Shown piece after piece: positions 62,284 through 64,000 of a stretch of 64,000 nucleotides of DNA. How positions within the stretch are numbered: the first letter of the stretch is position 1; the number at the start of each line of letters is the position of its first letter. Under the pieces are notes generated by a model. The model was not told the DNA's origin. It did no database searches and worked only from the letters and a program-made list of their open reading frames with translations. The position numbers were made by a program, and so were the translations under genes. Source of the stretch: Seonamhaeicola sp. ML3 (GTDB lineage: Bacteria > Bacteroidota > Bacteroidia > Flavobacteriales > Flavobacteriaceae); contig NZ_CP096884.1 in the NCBI RefSeq assembly GCF_023273855.1, forward strand, positions 62,001-126,000, in the 5' to 3' direction.

Positions 62284-62320
62284 AAAACCATAAGGGCTTA
62301 AAAATCCTTATGGTTTTTTT
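62284..62320 (+). terminator. Intrinsic terminator after the alcohol dehydrogenase gene
   Basis: Perfect 12-bp stem AAAACCATAAGG / CCTTATGGTTTT with a 10-base loop and a T run. Confidence 0.87.
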
Positions 62321-62399
62321 GTGATTGGTTTTTTAAGTTACTAACAAAACTAAATTTTAAATAAAAAACACCCCTGACATAATTCGACATTCACCCGTT

Positions 62400-62407
62400 T
62401 AATTTTG
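62400..62407 (+). promoter_or_regulatory. -7 box for the VOC-family gene
   Basis: TAATTTTG matches TAnnTTTG, 33 bases before the ATG at 62441. The -33 region shows CTG but no exact TTG. Confidence 0.42.
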
Positions 62408-62440
62408 CATATAAGTTTAATCAATAAATCAAATTTAAAA

Positions 62441-62818
62441 ATGAAAAATGCAATTAACTGGTTTGAAATCCCTGTGTCTAATTACGAACGTGCAAAAGAA
62501 TTTTACAGCACTGTTATGGATTCTGAAATCATGGACCACCACATGCCTGAGCAAAATGTAAAATATGGGATGTTTGCTCACGATAACGAAAATAATGGTA
62601 TTGGTGGTGGACTCATAGAAGGAGAAGGACAAACTCCAACAAGCGACGGACCAACTATTTACTTAAACGGTGGGGAAAACCTAGCTGTTCCATTAGGTAA
62701 AGTTGAAGCAGCTGGTGGTAAAATTATTATGCCTAAAACCGATATTGGTGAAAACGGATTTATGGCACAATTCATTGATACCGAAGGCAACCGCATAGCA
62801 CTGCATTCGTTCAATTAA
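62441..62818 (+). CDS. VOC-family (glyoxalase/bleomycin-resistance-like) protein
   Basis: 125 residues from the ATG at 62441. The N-terminus (A-I-N-W-F-E-I-P-V-S-N-Y-E-R-A-K-E-F-Y) is the first beta-alpha-beta-beta module of the VOC fold; the last strand (M-A-Q-F-I-D-T-E-G-N-R-I-A-L-H-S) is the second. Metal ligands are not complete in the usual H/E pattern. These proteins act as lyases, dioxygenases or binding proteins; no function can be named. The upstream extension to 62405 contains the end of the -7 box and is rejected. Confidence 0.85.
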   Translation: MKNAINWFEIPVSNYERAKEFYSTVMDSEIMDHHMPEQNVKYGMFAHDNENNGIGGGLIEGEGQTPTSDGPTIYLNGGENLAVPLGKVEAAGGKIIMPKTDIGENGFMAQFIDTEGNRIALHSFN

Positions 62819-62880
62819 CTGTAGAAACCGATTCAAAATTCATCGATGAAGACGTAAACAAAATTTACATCAATCAAAAA

Positions 62881-62922
62881 AAAGAGGATAGCGAATTGAT
62901 TAACGGTTCGCTATCTTTCTTC
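62881..62922 (+). terminator. Terminator-like hairpin after the VOC gene
   Basis: Perfect 9-bp stem GATAGCGAA / TTCGCTATC with an 11-base loop and a T-rich tail (TTTCTTC), 60 bases after the VOC stop. Confidence 0.6.
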
Positions 62923-63060
62923 GGTACAAACTACATTTTGTTTTCAATAACTAACAAAATCTAATTTCACCTCAGTAACCACTTCGATAGCATCTACAAT
63001 TTTTTAATTTGATTTTTTTGTTAATTTTCGAATAAAAAAATTTTTAATCCTTTTGTATCT

Positions 63061-63750
63061 ATGTCTCAGCTATCAAGACTCATATCTATTCTTACCATAC
63101 TCCGTTCCAAGCGGCTCTTAACCGCGCCTGAATTAGCAGATAAGTACCATGTTAGCGTACGAACTATTTACAGAGACATTAGGAAATTAGAAGAAGCCGG
63201 CATACCGGTTACAACCATAGAAGGCAGAGGGTATTCTTTAATGGAAGGTTATCAAGTAGCTCCTGTTCAATTTACCGAGAAAGAAGCCAATGCCCTAATA
63301 ACGGCACAACATCTTGTTAGCCAAAGTAAAGATGCTTCTTTTGCCAAAGATTTTCAGGAAGCACTTACTAAGATAAAGTCGGTGTTTAGAACGTCTATCT
63401 TAGAGAAAAGTGAATTATTAGATAGTAAAATCCATGTTTTCGATTGGGATTATGAAGATATTTCCAGTAATGCACTTTCCGAAATTCAATTGGCTATTAC
63501 CAATTTAAATTTTGTTGAAATAAACTATCAGAAAGCAGATGACCCCAATATTACATTCAGAAAAATAGAACCTTATGCCTTTTATTCTACAAATCACAAA
63601 TGGATACTTATTGCCTGGTGTCACTTCAGGAATGACTATCGCGCTTTTAGAATAGATAGAATAAAACATTTTAAAATATTACAAGAGCAATTTAAAGACC
63701 GTAAGTTTACACTCCAAGACTATTTTAAATATGATTCTTATGAGCATTAA
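63061..63750 (+). CDS. WYL-domain transcriptional regulator (YafY-like)
   Basis: 229 residues. An N-terminal helix-turn-helix (L-S-R-L-I-S-I-L, then L-A-D-K-Y-H-V-S-V-R-T-I-Y-R-D-I near 26-41) is followed by a WYL domain with I-N-Y-Q near 157-160, then W-I-L-I-A-W-C and Y-R-A-F-R-I-D-R-I near 198-206. Such regulators sense ligands or nucleic acids through the WYL domain. Genes it might control include the VOC gene upstream and the MOSC gene downstream; this is only positional. Confidence 0.9.
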   Translation: MSQLSRLISILTILRSKRLLTAPELADKYHVSVRTIYRDIRKLEEAGIPVTTIEGRGYSLMEGYQVAPVQFTEKEANALITAQHLVSQSKDASFAKDFQEALTKIKSVFRTSILEKSELLDSKIHVFDWDYEDISSNALSEIQLAITNLNFVEINYQKADDPNITFRKIEPYAFYSTNHKWILIAWCHFRNDYRAFRIDRIKHFKILQEQFKDRKFTLQDYFKYDSYEH

Positions 63751-63777
63751 TAGATTCGTTTTATTTATTTTTAAAAC

Positions 63778-64000
63778 ATGATAATAACCTCAACCAATAT
63801 AGCAAAACCTACTACCTTTCTTTGGAATGGAAAAGAAGTAACCACAGGCATATACAAAGAACCCATCAACACTCCTATATTCTTAGGTAAATCTGATGTT
63901 AAGAATGATGAAGTTACCGATAGAAAAAACCATGGTGGTGAATTTAAGGCCTGCTACCTTTTCTCTGAAGACCACTATGACTACTGGAAAAACCTTTATC
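63778..64000 (+). CDS. MOSC-domain protein, 3' end outside the window
   Basis: An ATG at 63778 opens a frame that runs to the window edge (74 codons). V-T-D-R-K-N-H-G-G-E-F-K-A-C-Y near 49-63 is the start of a MOSC domain (YiiM-like), a sulfur-carrier domain related to molybdenum cofactor sulfurase. The catalytic cysteine region is beyond the edge. It starts 27 bases after the WYL regulator gene and may be co-transcribed. Confidence 0.8.
   Translation, partial: MIITSTNIAKPTTFLWNGKEVTTGIYKEPINTPIFLGKSDVKNDEVTDRKNHGGEFKACYLFSEDHYDYWKNLY

Noticed and set aside
62819-62965. Open frame without start codon after the VOC gene, protein-like in composition
   Set aside because: No start codon, no recognisable family, and it contains a terminator hairpin; probably chance or an unrecognisable remnant.

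Overview
The window looks like a chromosomal segment of a marine-type member of the Flavobacteriaceae (phylum Bacteroidota). The reasons are an AT-rich base composition, promoters of the TTG-N19-TAnnTTTG type peculiar to this phylum, near absence of Shine-Dalgarno sequences, a long SecA without the zinc-binding tail, the rpmB-rpmG-DUF4295-ftsY gene order, a DUF2795 protein next to secA, and SusC-like/CarboxypepD_reg outer-membrane barrels. The assignment rests on protein families read by eye; no database search was run.

Region 1 (1-28117, all minus strand) is a large surface-polysaccharide locus that appears to be read as one long operon from a promoter in front of the wza-type gene. In transcription order it holds: an outer-membrane export lipoprotein (Wza type), a polysaccharide co-polymerase/tyrosine autokinase (Wzc type) with a tyrosine-rich tail, an ABC exporter (Wzm permease and Wzt ATPase with a carbohydrate-binding tail), a WbqC-family protein, a NeuD/PglD-type acetyltransferase, the sugar aminotransferase WecE, then a long series of GT2 and GT4 glycosyltransferases, an acyltransferase-3 protein and two methyltransferases. 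Embedded in it is a nonulosonic (sialic-type) acid module: a synthase lacking the usual SAF domain and a cytidylyltransferase fused to a KdsC-like HAD phosphatase, followed by a GT-B-like protein that may be the matching transferase. No Wzx flippase, Wzy polymerase or initiating phosphoglycosyltransferase is seen, so export is probably ABC-dependent.

Region 2 (28.1-35.6 kb, plus strand) holds housekeeping genes: an ABC-F ATPase, a methyltransferase, a 50-residue membrane protein, a cobalamin adenosyltransferase, the DUF2795 protein and secA. Between secA and the next minus-strand gene (35.6-36.55 kb) lies a single lipoprotein gene bracketed by inverted repeats and hairpin blocks; its layout resembles a mobile gene cassette and it is the most unusual feature here.

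Region 3 (36.5-48.8 kb, mostly minus strand) is a core-genome stretch: an M23 peptidase-like protein, rimO, ftsY, DUF4295 (ribosomal protein bL38 as I recall), rpmG, rpmB, cinA, an Hpt-domain protein, an FAH-family hydrolase, a DnaQ-like exonuclease, a secreted protein of unknown function, a 2-oxoacid dehydrogenase E2 subunit, a GT2 enzyme and recR. A plus-strand serine hydrolase is inserted.

Region 4 (48.8-64 kb) holds a sodium:solute symporter, a CoA-binding protein, two tandem paralogous outer-membrane beta-barrel proteins with similar upstream DNA, a KAS III enzyme, htpG, an FKBP-type lipoprotein, a Crp-family regulator, an iron-dependent alcohol dehydrogenase, a VOC protein, a WYL regulator and the start of a MOSC-domain protein. 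Several clear intrinsic terminators separate the units. No rRNA, tRNA, CRISPR array, transposase or integrase was seen.
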